Shown: positions 7,524 to 16,571, numbered from the stretch's first letter. The stretch: 64,000 nucleotides of DNA from Paenibacillus sp. G2S3 (GCF_030123105.1 NZ_CP126095.1:2976001-3040000); one strand, 5' to 3'. Program-made: numbers and translations. Notes: generated from the sequence alone by a model not told the origin.

Positions 7524-8025
7524 AAAAGAACGTGTCGCCATCTATCCAGGCACATTTGATCCCGTGACTATGGGACATATGGATATTATTCGGCGCGCAT
7601 CCAAGCAATTTGACCGTTTAATCGTAACGGTGCTTAATAATTTGAGCAAAAACCCGCTGTTTACTGTAGAAGAGCGAACAGAGCTTTTAAGACAGGCAAC
7701 CGCTGATATTCCCAATGTGGAAATCGACAGCTTTCGGGATCTGCTAGTCAATTATGTTCGTCAAAAAGATGCTCAAGTCATTGTTCGTGGTATTCGTACC
7801 GTAACTGACTTTGAATATGAACTGCAAAATGCATCCATCAACCATAGTCTGGATCCGGATGCGGAAACGATCTTTATGATGACTAATCCGAAATATTCCT
7901 ATCTAAGCTCCAGCGTTGTAAAAGAAATTGCCCATTTTGGTGGGAATGTGTCCGATTTCGTGACGCCTGAGGTGGAACAAGCGATGAAGCTTAAATTTAA
8001 TCGAGTCGATGGCGAAAAGCACTAA
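7507..8025 (+). CDS. coaD: Phosphopantetheine adenylyltransferase
   Basis: Transfers AMP from ATP to 4'-phosphopantetheine, giving dephospho-CoA, in CoA synthesis. The 172 residues carry YPGTFDPVTMGHMD, with the (T/H)xGH nucleotidyltransferase motif at 21-24, VRGIR, and the ATP-binding SSSVVKE near the C-terminus. It overlaps the end of rsmD by 17 bases and has GGTGAGGAGG upstream of its ATG. Its 3' end runs 29 bases into the convergent ylbJ gene. Confidence 0.96.
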   Translation: MSQQIRKERVAIYPGTFDPVTMGHMDIIRRASKQFDRLIVTVLNNLSKNPLFTVEERTELLRQATADIPNVEIDSFRDLLVNYVRQKDAQVIVRGIRTVTDFEYELQNASINHSLDPDAETIFMMTNPKYSYLSSSVVKEIAHFGGNVSDFVTPEVEQAMKLKFNRVDGEKH

Positions 8026-9223
8026 CGAGATAGATCACTGCGGATAATGCTAATAGGATGATGAGTAGAAGAGATTGCAAACTAAGCAATTGTGGAAAAG
8101 AGCTCCATATGGCAGTTACATTAATGGTTCTGTTTGGTGTGGATTGTGAATCAGCAAGGGCAGGTAAAGCAGCTTCACTTATAGCCAACAGTGGTTTCCA
8201 TAGCAGTATTGTTAATAAAAAAGCATAAGCTCCATGCATCAGGCGAACCGCAGCATAGGGAAGGAATCGGACATTTGCTTGTTTAAGCAGCGTCAGCACC
8301 TGTAGCTGGGCGCAAACCCCGCTCCAGCCTAGTGCAGCAGAGAGTAAGGCCAAGCCTAGTACTCCTGATGATCCAGCTCCGATGCTCGAGAGCCCTTTGC
8401 TTATAGCGTCAGCTCCTAAATGAATCTCGAGCAAGCTTGCTGGCAGAGCGGCTGGCAATGCAGGAAGTACAGTAGTAATGATATTGATGACCACGGCGAA
8501 CATAATCATGTAACCGCCCACAACCATCAAATTTTGTACCGCTGTAGCTACTGACTCCCCAAGGAGTCTACCGAAGCTTCGCCCATCTCTTGATCTGGCT
8601 TCAGTGGCTGCAAGCTGGACACGACTGTATAAAGAAGACCGTTTGGTGTTCGTGCTTTCCTTTAGAGAAGGTCGCGGATTGTCTAGCCGGCCATTTAACA
8701 GAGCATCTGTATAACTGGCCAGAAATCCTGAAATCCAGTGGATAGCAAGCAGAAAGTAGCCTGCTGTAGGATTATGTAGGAAAGCTACACCGATCACAAT
8801 GAGTAGGGTTACTGGACTGGCGAAATGCGTAAGTGAGGCAAGACGAGCGGCCTCCTTGTCCGAAATACTGCCTTGCTTGTGAAGCTGCATTACACCTCCG
8901 GCCCCGCCTGGGAATCCAGCGGTGATTCCAAGCGCCAAAGTCCAACCACTTGCGCCAGGAAGTCGAAAGACCTTTTTCATTAATGGTTCCAGGAGTACTC
9001 CGAAACCATGCACGAAACCCGAAGCGGTTAGCATCTCAGACAGCATCAGGAAGGGTAAAAGTGCTGGGAATACGAGTGTCCACCAGAGCTTTAATCCTTG
9101 GAGAGAAGCCTCGAAAGAGCTCTCTGGTGAGATGATGATTGCGATGGCTAACAGGATTGCGATCGCCCCGGATAGAAAAGGTGTGGAGCGATTAGCTAGC
9201 CGGCGAATTTTAATATTGTTCAT
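7997..9223 (-). CDS. ylbJ: Sporulation integral membrane protein YlbJ
   Basis: A 408-residue polytopic membrane protein (about eight hydrophobic segments) with the nucleoside-transporter/gate-like TAGFPGGAGGV stretch and internally repeated layout of the YlbJ/SpoVV family. The Bacillus orthologue is made in the mother cell and is needed for dipicolinic acid import during spore formation. I chose ATG 9223, with AGAGGTGAT at 9231-9239 (minus). A GTG four codons upstream would overlap this site. It lies between coaD and ylbL as in B. subtilis. Confidence 0.9.
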   Translation of the reverse strand: MNNIKIRRLANRSTPFLSGAIAILLAIAIIISPESSFEASLQGLKLWWTLVFPALLPFLMLSEMLTASGFVHGFGVLLEPLMKKVFRLPGASGWTLALGITAGFPGGAGGVMQLHKQGSISDKEAARLASLTHFASPVTLLIVIGVAFLHNPTAGYFLLAIHWISGFLASYTDALLNGRLDNPRPSLKESTNTKRSSLYSRVQLAATEARSRDGRSFGRLLGESVATAVQNLMVVGGYMIMFAVVINIITTVLPALPAALPASLLEIHLGADAISKGLSSIGAGSSGVLGLALLSAALGWSGVCAQLQVLTLLKQANVRFLPYAAVRLMHGAYAFLLTILLWKPLLAISEAALPALADSQSTPNRTINVTAIWSSFPQLLSLQSLLLIILLALSAVIYLVSAFRHRLD

Positions 9224-9375
9224 TTCTAGAATCACCTCTTCATAACTTAAGGCATAGCAGATGTGTTATCAATTTATGCAGAGTAGACAACCATCATGCC
9301 AAACCACTAGTCGAAGCGGTAATGAAGTTCAAACATTCAACTCCTAAATGTGCCGTGGGAAAGAAGGGAAGAGCA

Positions 9376-10413
9376 GTGAAGCAGCTGAAGCATCGGCCGG
9401 GATTCCGCGCCACAGCTTACCTCTTTACGTTTGTAGTAATCGTGTATGTATTTGTGTTTATGAACACACCGTACATTGTATATCAGCCGGGTAGTGCGTC
9501 TGAGGTCGCCCCTATGATTAAAGTGGAGAATGCTGATCCAGCTGAAGAAGGAACCTTCATGATGACTACAGTATCCGCTAGTTATGCTAATGTGGCCTTG
9601 CTGGTCGCTTCTGTTTTTAACTCCAATTCAGAGGTTGTGCGGAAAGAAACCCGGTTAGGAGATAAATCTGAAGACGAGTATGCTGCGGAGCAGGTTTTTT
9701 ATATGAATAGCTCGCAATCTTACTCCGTTCAGGCGGCCTATCACGCTGCAGGAATTCCGTATGAGGATGTAGTGGATTATTTGTATGTTTTTTCGGTTCC
9801 GGTTGCAAGTAATAAAGGCCAATTCCAGCCAGGCGACAAAATCATAAGTGTAGAAGGACAGAAGGTACCAGATCCAGAAGCACTTTCTGCTTTACTTTCA
9901 ACAAAAAAAATCGGTGATCAGGTCGCTGTTGTTTTGCAAAGAAACGGTAAGGAAGTTAAGGAGCAGGTGACACTGGTCGAGATCAAAGATAAAGAAGGTA
10001 CTGCCGTTCGACCTGGTTTTGGAGTCACTATCGCCGCAGTTCAAAAGGTAAAACCTAAAGAACAAGGAAAAGCGGTCAGCTTTGTGGATACGAATGTTGG
10101 CGGACCTTCAGCAGGACTGATGTTTACTATGGAAATTTACAACCGTCTGACGCCTGGTGATTTAACCAAAGGGCATAGGGTCGCAGGAACGGGCACGATT
10201 GACGCTGAGGGTGTGGTAGGTGCTATCGGTGGAGTGAAGCATAAGATTGTTGCTGCGGATCGAAAGGGGGCGGAGATTTTTTTCGTACCTGTTAAGAATT
10301 ACGACGAAGCCAAAGCGAAAGCTGATAAAATCGGCACATCTATGAAGCTGGTGCCAGTATCTACGCTGGATGAAGCGCTGAAGTATATGGAGGAACTACC
10401 GGTCAAACCATGA
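9376..10413 (+). CDS. ylbL: YlbL/SepM-type membrane-anchored PDZ-Lon-like serine protease
   Basis: About 345 residues: an N-terminal anchor (near residues 13-30), a PDZ domain roughly 115-190 (GQFQPGDKIISVEG), and a C-terminal Lon-type protease domain. Its Ser-Lys dyad is in GGPSAGLMFTME (Ser) and AIGGVKHKIVAA (Lys). Relatives process pheromone peptides or degrade regulators such as YneA. The start is uncertain: GTG 9376 follows AAGGGAAG, while the in-frame ATG 9322 has no ribosome binding site. The 3' end overlaps convergent tmcAL by 11 bases. Confidence 0.9.
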   Translation: MKQLKHRPGFRATAYLFTFVVIVYVFVFMNTPYIVYQPGSASEVAPMIKVENADPAEEGTFMMTTVSASYANVALLVASVFNSNSEVVRKETRLGDKSEDEYAAEQVFYMNSSQSYSVQAAYHAAGIPYEDVVDYLYVFSVPVASNKGQFQPGDKIISVEGQKVPDPEALSALLSTKKIGDQVAVVLQRNGKEVKEQVTLVEIKDKEGTAVRPGFGVTIAAVQKVKPKEQGKAVSFVDTNVGGPSAGLMFTMEIYNRLTPGDLTKGHRVAGTGTIDAEGVVGAIGGVKHKIVAADRKGAEIFFVPVKNYDEAKAKADKIGTSMKLVPVSTLDEALKYMEELPVKP

Positions 10414-11641
10414 CCGGAGGTTCCAAATAATCGCGATACATATCGGTTCTGTGAGGTTCTCGAAAAGCTCCAGCGAAAGCAGACGCGGCTTGAAGGTCTC
10501 GCTCAAGTTGGGGATGGGAGCACAGTGACGGCCGCATGACGATGGGTAAAGTTGCTTTTTGTTTCATCTCTTTAAGCAATGCTCGTCCACTTTCTCTAAA
10601 TCCAAGGATTCGAATATAACCGGGCCCCTCTGCTAGTACAGAAGGGGTCATTTCTTCCTTTGTATGATTTAGCAAAATGTGTAGTAGCAGACGTTGCAGA
10701 CGTGTATGCGTGTAACGCTTGCTCTTAAGGGCTTGTAGCAAACCCGAAATAGTGAATTGCTCAAGCTCCGGCATAAGACGAAGAATTCTATTCTCTAAGC
10801 CTTCATTCATGTCCTGGATTGTTCGTAGCTCGGCAGCAGTACGTGTAGAGAGCAGGTGACGGAGTGGACCTCTGAAATGCTCCAAGTCCAGAGGACCTCT
10901 ACCGGCTGCATGCTCTCTTTCTAATATGGACACGCTATATTCCGGCATGTAAGCAGCTGGAGAGCCACCTTCTTGCAGTAGCTTGCGAATAGCAGTGGCG
11001 CTTGCGATAGAAGAGCCAACTTGCAAAGGATCATGGAATCCGGCTGCCGTTCGCGGAACGGTTAACGGCTCGATCTTGCTATTTAGCCGCTGCAAGGCGA
11101 TGAGATAATGCAAGCCAAGGCTGTTATTCGGCTGGCGCAGGAGCTCGCCAGCGTCGCCGGGACTCTCCTCGTCATGGAGAGTCCCTTGCCAAGCCACCGC
11201 CGCCGCTGCGCTGTACGCGGCGGGGAAGCTCGCTCCGAGCGCCATGCGGCGGCGGATCTCGCTCTGAAGTTCGCTGCTTTCCTCTGCCAGATACTTGGCC
11301 AGAGGAAGCAGCGAACCCAAAGTGCCAGCTTCGGAGCCGAAGCACAAGCTGTCCACGACCCCGGTCGCTTCCAGCAGTGCAACTGCTCCGAAGGCGAACC
11401 ATTCTGCCGGCTGTACAGCATAGGCCACCGGCAGCTCAATGACGAGGTCTGCGCCCATTCGTAGCGCCATCTCCGTCCGGGCCTGCTTGCTCACTGCTGC
11501 CGGCTCGCCGCGCTGGGTAAAGGGACCGCTCATGACGACGATGACGCGCTCAGCGCCTGATAGTCTTTTGGCTTCGGTGAAGTGATGGACATGTCCGTTA
11601 TGTAATGGATTGTATTCTGCTATTATTCCAACCGTTGTCAC
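10403..11641 (-). CDS. tmcAL: tRNA(Met) cytidine acetate ligase TmcAL (YlbM)
   Basis: Catalyses ATP-dependent acetylation of C34 in elongator tRNA(Met). It is 412 residues with a nucleotidyltransferase head: GIIAEYNPLHNGHVHH carries the HxGH-like motif near residues 14-17, followed by VIVVMSGPFTQRGEPA and ELPVAYAVQ. The start is GTG 11641 with GGAGGGAAG upstream on the minus strand. A central segment (about 11110-11560) is much richer in G+C than the gene ends, giving many Ala/Arg/Gly codons. The gene remains open and looks intact. Confidence 0.93.
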   Translation of the reverse strand: MTTVGIIAEYNPLHNGHVHHFTEAKRLSGAERVIVVMSGPFTQRGEPAAVSKQARTEMALRMGADLVIELPVAYAVQPAEWFAFGAVALLEATGVVDSLCFGSEAGTLGSLLPLAKYLAEESSELQSEIRRRMALGASFPAAYSAAAAVAWQGTLHDEESPGDAGELLRQPNNSLGLHYLIALQRLNSKIEPLTVPRTAAGFHDPLQVGSSIASATAIRKLLQEGGSPAAYMPEYSVSILEREHAAGRGPLDLEHFRGPLRHLLSTRTAAELRTIQDMNEGLENRILRLMPELEQFTISGLLQALKSKRYTHTRLQRLLLHILLNHTKEEMTPSVLAEGPGYIRILGFRESGRALLKEMKQKATLPIVMRPSLCSHPQLERDLQAASAFAGAFREPHRTDMYRDYLEPPVMV

Positions 11642-11672
11642 TGCTGCTTCCCTCCGTATGTAACCATTATTT

Positions 11673-11739
11673 AAAATATAAGAAGGTATAAGTTAGGCAC
11701 CTATCCTTATCTAGAAACTCTGTTCGCATAAACTGTCGT
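11673..11739 (+). repeat. Two-hairpin interspersed repeat, copy E (truncated, diverged)
   Basis: Starts AAAATATAAGAAGGTATAAG and keeps the GCACCTAT and GCATAAACTGTCG stretches of the element described at 12911-13008. It has lost the second hairpin. It lies in the 5' region shared by tmcAL (minus) and ylbN (plus). Confidence 0.55.
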
Positions 11740-11806
11740 TTTGATTTACACTAATAGTTATATCATAATTCTCTCCAATTCCTGAAACAATATAAAGGGA
11801 AAATGG

Positions 11807-11836
11807 TTGACAAAGGTATATAATACTAGGTATAAT
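11807..11836 (+). promoter_or_regulatory. Sigma-A promoter of ylbN-rpmF
   Basis: TTGACA at 11807-11812 and TATAAT at 11831-11836 with an 18-base spacer. Both hexamers match consensus exactly. The ylbN start codon follows 28 bases downstream. Confidence 0.8.
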
Positions 11837-11864
11837 AAATTTTGTTTGTTTGGGAGTGATAAGT

Positions 11865-12377
11865 ATGCAGATTCACTTTCGCAAATTAGCGAATGCCGAC
11901 GAACCGTTACATATTCACGATGTTGTGGATGTCAGCGAGGTAGTCAAAGGGCGCAAGGATATTCTATCTGTTGCTCCGCTCTCAGTGGACCTTAAAGCGC
12001 TGCCCGCGGGAACCGATTGTGTGAACGTGGTGGGAAAACTGAGTGGAGATGTGGACATGTTATGTTCACGTTGTCTCACGGAGGTCAAAAGTGATTTGAA
12101 CATTCCTTTTGCTGAGACTTTCAAGTGGCTTAAGCAGCCGGTTCTTCCAGATGATGACGAAGATGAGGAACTCATTTACGTCAAGGATGAGGTTGTGGAT
12201 CTTATCCCGTATGTGGAAGAAAATTTCGTACTGCACTTACCGGATTCGGTATTGTGCAAGGCAGACTGTCTTGGTCTTTGTCAGAAATGCGGACAGAACT
12301 TGAACGAAGGCACCTGCAGTTGCGACAACACAGTGATCGATCCTCGACTCGCTGGGTTGAAAGACTTTTTCAAATGA
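11865..12377 (+). CDS. ylbN: DUF177/YceD-family protein YlbN
   Basis: About 170 residues. It has the family's CSRCLTEV segment near residue 70, an acidic middle (DDDEDEE), and a Cys-rich C-terminus (CLGLCQKCGQNLNEGTCSC) that probably binds a metal. In bacteria this gene nearly always precedes rpmF. The plant and bacterial homologues are linked to 23S rRNA/large-subunit accumulation. I chose ATG 11865, preceded by GGGAGTGATA; a TTG at 11850 is in frame but overlaps that site. Confidence 0.9.
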   Translation: MQIHFRKLANADEPLHIHDVVDVSEVVKGRKDILSVAPLSVDLKALPAGTDCVNVVGKLSGDVDMLCSRCLTEVKSDLNIPFAETFKWLKQPVLPDDDEDEELIYVKDEVVDLIPYVEENFVLHLPDSVLCKADCLGLCQKCGQNLNEGTCSCDNTVIDPRLAGLKDFFK

Positions 12378-12446
12378 AACATTACAACAAAACACATTCT
12401 GCTCTGAGGAGCAGGCTGACAGAAATATCACAAGGAGGTGGAACAC

Positions 12447-12620
12447 ATGGCAGTACCACAACGTAGAACGTCTAAAACACGCCGTGACAAACGTCGCACC
12501 CACTTTAAGTTGGTTGTGCCGGGCATGGTGAAATGCGAACAATGCGGAGAGTTGAAATTGGCTCACCACGTATGTAAAGTTTGCGGAACTTACAAAGCAA
12601 GAGAAATCATCAAACAATAG
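12447..12620 (+). CDS. rpmF: 50S ribosomal protein L32
   Basis: 57 residues, full length. It starts [19 protein letters not shown] and ends in the zinc ribbon with two CxxC pairs (CEQC and CKVC), the zinc-binding form of L32. AAGGAGGTGG precedes the ATG at an ideal distance. An in-frame codon nine bases upstream would put the ribosome binding site inside the gene. It is co-transcribed with ylbN and closed by the terminator that follows. Confidence 0.98.
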   Translation: MAVPQRRTSKTRRDKRRTHFKLVVPGMVKCEQCGELKLAHHVCKVCGTYKAREIIKQ

Positions 12621-12631
12621 TTTCAGAATAA

Positions 12632-12667
12632 GTAGTACTTCACTATCGGTGAGGTACTATTTTTTTT
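12632..12667 (+). terminator. Terminator after rpmF
   Basis: Arms AGTAGTACTTCAC and GTGAGGTACTAT around TATCG, followed by a run of eight T. Repeat copy A begins right after it. Confidence 0.88.
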
Positions 12668-12668
12668 G

Positions 12669-12766
12669 AAATATAAGAATACATAAGTTTCACACTATTA
12701 CATTTTCCTTATATTTTTCGCACAAACGCTTACCGTCTATTAGGGACGCGGAAGGCGTTATGCTTA
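12669..12766 (+). repeat. Two-hairpin interspersed repeat, copy A
   Basis: About 98 bp. The first hairpin is AAATATAAG paired with CTTATATTT. The second is built from AACGCTTACCGTC and GACGCGGAAGGCGTT. It lies between the rpmF terminator and the fapR promoter, in the same orientation as copies B, C and D. It is not part of a gene. Confidence 0.8.
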
Positions 12767-12819
12767 TCCAAACATAAGCCGCCCAGAAGTCAATGCTTTA
12801 TTTTTGGTGCGGCATGCTT

Positions 12820-12847
12820 TATACTACATATTAGTACCTGGTTCTAA
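12820..12847 (+). promoter_or_regulatory. fapR promoter -10 and FapR operator
   Basis: TATACT at 12820-12825 is a likely -10. Immediately downstream, TTAGTACCTGGTTCTAA (12831-12847) is a 17-bp imperfect palindrome that closely matches the FapR operator known from Bacillus (TTAGTACCTN...CTAA type). Its position over the start of transcription implies autorepression of the fapR-plsX-fabH-fabD-fabG operon, relieved by malonyl-CoA. The -35 region is weak. Confidence 0.85.
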
Positions 12848-12910
12848 AAATGATTTCGATTATTTGACCTAATATAACAGCGGCCATTTAAGCGGCCGAA
12901 TGCTTTCTTT

Positions 12911-13008
12911 AAAATATAAGAAAGTATAAGTTATGCACCTATACTTGATGTCTTATATTTCTCGCTTAAACGTTTATCGTCCATAAGGACGCGAAGGCGT
13001 TTATGCTT
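12911..13008 (+). repeat. Two-hairpin interspersed repeat, copy B, in the fapR leader
   Basis: AAATATAAG (12912-12920) pairs with CTTATATTT (12952-12960), and inner AAGTATA pairs with TATACTT. The second part, AAACGTTTATCGTCC and GGACGCGAAGGCGTTT, forms another hairpin. This copy lies between the FapR operator and the fapR start, so it is transcribed as the 5' leader. A 12-bp palindrome TGGCACGTGCCA (13008-13019) directly follows and abuts the ribosome binding site. Confidence 0.8.
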
Positions 13009-13042
13009 GGCACGTGCCAGGAGGTGAGCCGCAATCGAGCGG

Positions 13043-13639
13043 ATGTCCAAGAAAGAACGTCAGCAACAGCTACTACATATAATCGCAGGTAATCCTTTTG
13101 TAACGGATCGGGAGTTGACTCGTCAGCTGAAAGTTAGCATTCAGACGATTCGGTTAGACCGAATGGAGCTGGGGATACCGGAACTGCGTGAACGAATGAA
13201 GCAAATGGCAGAGCACTCCTATGATCAGGTGCGCTCTTTGCCTGCGGATGAAGTCATCGGAGACATTGTGGATTTACAATTGGACAAGAGTGGGATTTCG
13301 ATATTTGAGATTCGTGAAGACCATGTGTTCTCTAGAAATGGGATCGCTCGTGGCCACTATGTGTTTGCTCAAGCCAACTCGCTTGCGGTTGCCGTAATCA
13401 ACGATGAAATTGCTCTGACCGCTTCAGCCGATATACGTTTTGTACGCACAGTTCAGCTAGGTGAGAAGTGTATTGCCAAAGCACAGGTGCGGTCACTCGC
13501 CGGTAGGGGTGGCAAAGCAGAGGTGGACGTATTCACCTATGTCGGAGAAGAACTAGTGTTTCAGGGCCATTTTATAGTGTATCGGTCCGCAAATGATGAA
13601 CACAGTGAAGGGGGTAACCATAGTGCTGATCGCCATTGA
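13043..13639 (+). CDS. fapR: Transcription factor FapR (fatty acid and phospholipid synthesis repressor)
   Basis: A 198-residue repressor. Residues 1-60 form a DeoR-like helix-turn-helix (VSIQTIRLDRMELGIPELRE). A linker helix and a hotdog domain (about 75-185) bind malonyl-CoA, with the GxARGHYVFAQAN segment. FapR represses lipid-synthesis genes until malonyl-CoA accumulates. AGGAGGTGAG at 13019-13028 lies 14 bases from this ATG, longer than usual, but no other in-frame start is closer. The operator upstream supports autoregulation. Confidence 0.95.
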   Translation: MSKKERQQQLLHIIAGNPFVTDRELTRQLKVSIQTIRLDRMELGIPELRERMKQMAEHSYDQVRSLPADEVIGDIVDLQLDKSGISIFEIREDHVFSRNGIARGHYVFAQANSLAVAVINDEIALTASADIRFVRTVQLGEKCIAKAQVRSLAGRGGKAEVDVFTYVGEELVFQGHFIVYRSANDEHSEGGNHSADRH

Positions 13640-14612
13640 TGCCATGGGCGGGGACAACGCTCCTGAATGTAATGTCGAGGGGGCGTTGTCCGCGGCCGCG
13701 GAATGGAAGGATACGCAGATTGTACTCGTTGGTGACGAGGCCAGATTAGAGCCGCTGCTGAGGGACAAGCCGTCCAATCTGACAATACGTCATGCAGGAG
13801 ACGTCATTGGTTCTGATGAAGAGCCGGTTAAGGCAGTTCGTCGTAAAAAAGACTCATCCATGGTTGTAGCTGGACGAATGGTGCGCGAAGGTGAAGCAGA
13901 TGCTATGATTTCGTCAGGTAACACGGGTGCGCTTATGACCACGGGACTCCTCGTAGTTGGCCGGATGCAGGGGATTGAACGTCCTGCACTGGCGCCTATG
14001 ATTCCAACGCTTGACGATGTTGGGGTACTGGCTCTTGATCTTGGTGCTAACATGGATGCGAAGCCTGAACATCTGGTACAATATGCGCTGATGGGCAGTA
14101 TTTACCGGAGCAAGGTGCATGGTATAGCTAAGCCGCGTGTGGGACTTCTGAATGTAGGGACGGAGCCTGGTAAGGGTAACGAACTGACGAAAGAAGCATA
14201 TCCGCTGCTTGAGAACTTGCCAGGCATTCATTTTATCGGTAATGTTGAGGCACGTGACGTGCTGACAGGGAACTGCGATGTGCTTGTCTGCGATGGATTT
14301 GCCGGTAATATTTTGCTGAAATCTCTAGAGGGTACGGCGGGTGCTTTGTTTTCTTTGCTCAAGGAGCAATTTAGTCGTTCTCTGAAGACTAAGCTTGGCG
14401 CGGCTATGCTGATGCCGGAGCTTAGAGCTCTAAAGGGTAAGATGGATTACAAAGAGCACGGTGGTGCACCACTACTTGGTCTTAGCGGATTGGTAGTTAA
14501 GGGGCACGGATCTTCTGACGGAAATGCGGTTAAGAATGCGGTAAGACAAGCGCGGATTGCTCTGCAAGCCGATCTTGTGCCAAGTATATCCAAGGAAATT
14601 AGCGGGAAGTGA
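13623..14612 (+). CDS. plsX: Phosphate acyltransferase PlsX
   Basis: Makes acyl-phosphate from acyl-ACP for phosphatidic acid synthesis, working at the membrane with PlsY. About 329 residues. It opens with the typical IAIDAMGGDNAP, later has SSGNTGALM and LVCDGFAGNILLK. I chose GTG 13623: AAGGGGG at 13608-13614 is well placed and the protein then starts as family members do. An ATG at 13593 would add an atypical N-terminus. It overlaps the fapR end by 17 bases. Confidence 0.95.
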   Translation: MLIAIDAMGGDNAPECNVEGALSAAAEWKDTQIVLVGDEARLEPLLRDKPSNLTIRHAGDVIGSDEEPVKAVRRKKDSSMVVAGRMVREGEADAMISSGNTGALMTTGLLVVGRMQGIERPALAPMIPTLDDVGVLALDLGANMDAKPEHLVQYALMGSIYRSKVHGIAKPRVGLLNVGTEPGKGNELTKEAYPLLENLPGIHFIGNVEARDVLTGNCDVLVCDGFAGNILLKSLEGTAGALFSLLKEQFSRSLKTKLGAAMLMPELRALKGKMDYKEHGGAPLLGLSGLVVKGHGSSDGNAVKNAVRQARIALQADLVPSISKEISGK

Positions 14613-14620
14613 GTGACGAC

Positions 14621-15610
14621 ATGAGACAGTTGCGACCGGTTGGCATTATAGGAACTGGGAAATATGTACCTGAGAAAATATTAACAAATAGTGATCTGGA
14701 AAAAATAGTGGAGACTAACGATGAGTGGATCGTCAGTCGGACGGGTATCCGTGAAAGACATATTGCTGCGCCTCATGAGGCAACTTCTGATCTATCATAT
14801 GAAGCAGCACTCAAGGCACTTGATTCCGCGGGAATGAAAGCCGAAGATTTGGATCTTATCATTATTGCAACAGTAACACCTGATAGTGCCTTTCCTTCTA
14901 CAGCCTGCATTTTGCAGGATAAACTAGGTGCTAAAGGTGCTGCGGCGTTTGATTTGTCAGCAGCCTGCTCTGGTTTTGTATACAGCTTAGCTACAGCGGT
15001 TGGATTTATTCAGAATGGAATGTACAATAATGCACTTATTATAGGTGCGGATACTTTATCCCGCATCACAGATTATACGGATCGTAATACTTGTGTCTTG
15101 TTCGGCGATGGAGCAGGCGCAGTAATCATTGGTGAGGTTCCAGAAGGTCGTGGTTTCCAATCCTTTGATCTGGGTGCTGAAGGCTCCGGTGGGAACTTGC
15201 TTAAGCTTGAAGCCGGCGGTTCACGCTTGCCTGCCTCTCAGCAAACCGTTGAAGATAAGAAGCATTTCATTTATATGAATGGCCGTGAAGTGTTTAAGTT
15301 TGCAGTTCGTGTGATGGGCTCGGCTACAGAACGTGTGCTTACTAAAGCTGGTCTGGGTAAGGAAGATATTGATTTGTTCGTACCACACCAAGCGAATGTT
15401 CGTATCATTCAATCCGCTATGCAGCGTCTTGATTTGCCACCGGAGAAATGTGTAATCAATGTTGATAAATATGCCAATACTTCGGCTGCCTCCATTCCAC
15501 TAGCTCTTGTAGAAGCTGCGGAAGAAGGACGTATGAAAGAAGGCGACACCGTCCTGATGGTTGGATTCGGCGGTGGCTTGACTTGGGGCGCATCTGTATT
15601 GATCTGGTAA
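14621..15610 (+). CDS. fabH: 3-oxoacyl-ACP synthase III (FabH)
   Basis: Condenses acetyl-CoA or branched acyl-CoA primers with malonyl-ACP to begin fatty-acid synthesis. About 329 residues. The catalytic Cys lies in SAACSGF (near 116), His in PHQANVRI, and Asn in YANTSAAS, the complete triad. GGAAGTGAG at 14604-14612 favours ATG 14621. A GTG at 14609 overlapping the plsX stop is an alternative. In branched-chain Bacillales this enzyme sets the iso/anteiso content. Confidence 0.95.
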   Translation: MRQLRPVGIIGTGKYVPEKILTNSDLEKIVETNDEWIVSRTGIRERHIAAPHEATSDLSYEAALKALDSAGMKAEDLDLIIIATVTPDSAFPSTACILQDKLGAKGAAAFDLSAACSGFVYSLATAVGFIQNGMYNNALIIGADTLSRITDYTDRNTCVLFGDGAGAVIIGEVPEGRGFQSFDLGAEGSGGNLLKLEAGGSRLPASQQTVEDKKHFIYMNGREVFKFAVRVMGSATERVLTKAGLGKEDIDLFVPHQANVRIIQSAMQRLDLPPEKCVINVDKYANTSAASIPLALVEAAEEGRMKEGDTVLMVGFGGGLTWGASVLIW

Positions 15611-15647
15611 TAAGCTAAGACCGTTATACGGGAAGGAGTTCATACTT

Positions 15648-16571
15648 ATGAGTAAAATTGCATTTGTCTTTCCCGGTCAGGGAGCACAAGCAGTTGGAAT
15701 GGGCAAGGATGTTTATGATGCTCTTCCAAACAGCCGTGCAGTGTTCGAGAAAGGGGATGAAGTTCTCGGATTTCCACTGAGCAAGCTGATTTTTGAAGGA
15801 CCGGACAGTGAATTGAAGCAGACAGTAAACACGCAACCAGCGCTTCTTACTGCTAGCGTAGCCTATCTTGAAGCTCTACGTGATCAAGGTTTGAAGCCGG
15901 ATTATGTTGCAGGACATAGCCTTGGTGAATACAGCGCACTAGTAGCTGCAGGTGTATTGTCTTATGAAGATGCAGTAACGCTTGTGCGTTTAAGAGGCCG
16001 TTTCATGGAAGAAGCTGTTCCAGGGGGCCAAGGTGCAATGGCGGCAGTGCTTGGTGCTGAACGTGAAGCGTTGGCAGCATTATGCCAAACTATCTCTGAA
16101 GAGAGCGGTGTTGTAGAACTGGCTAACGTTAACTGTCCAGGTCAGATCGTTGTTTCCGGATCTCAGGAAGGTGTTAATGGTGTGGTGCAGCGTGTTAAAG
16201 AAGCTGGTGGCAAGCGGGCAATTCCACTAGAAGTAAGTGGGCCTTTTCACTCTTCTATGATGAGAGTTGCTGCAGATCGTTTGGCAGAAGAGTTGAAGAA
16301 AGTAACCTTCAATACTCCAAGTGTGCCTGTCATCGTTAATGTCACTGCATCACCGGTGACGGATCCCGAAGAAATTCGCGAACTGCTTGTTCGTCAGGTG
16401 TATTCTCCTGTGCTTTGGCAGGACAGCATTGAATGGTTGATTGCGGATGGTGTAGACACTTTTGTGGAGATTGGTTCTGGTAGTGTTCTGGCTGGTCTAA
16501 TCCGCAAAATTGACAAAACAGTCAAAGTAATCAACATTAATACACTTGAAAGTGTCCAAACTGTTTTGTAA
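15648..16571 (+). CDS. fabD: Malonyl CoA-ACP transacylase
   Basis: Transfers malonyl from CoA to ACP. 307 residues with the oxyanion motif FPGQGAQ at 8-14, the nucleophile in GHSLGE (Ser91), and the catalytic His in SGPFHSSMM near residue 200. GGAAGGAG precedes the ATG. It lies between fabH and fabG in the FapR-controlled operon. Confidence 0.97.
   Translation: MSKIAFVFPGQGAQAVGMGKDVYDALPNSRAVFEKGDEVLGFPLSKLIFEGPDSELKQTVNTQPALLTASVAYLEALRDQGLKPDYVAGHSLGEYSALVAAGVLSYEDAVTLVRLRGRFMEEAVPGGQGAMAAVLGAEREALAALCQTISEESGVVELANVNCPGQIVVSGSQEGVNGVVQRVKEAGGKRAIPLEVSGPFHSSMMRVAADRLAEELKKVTFNTPSVPVIVNVTASPVTDPEEIRELLVRQVYSPVLWQDSIEWLIADGVDTFVEIGSGSVLAGLIRKIDKTVKVININTLESVQTVL

Noticed and set aside
11083..11464. 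Long frames on both strands within tmcAL
   Set aside because: They come from the GC-rich patch, have no ribosome binding sites and lie over an intact, recognisable tmcAL.
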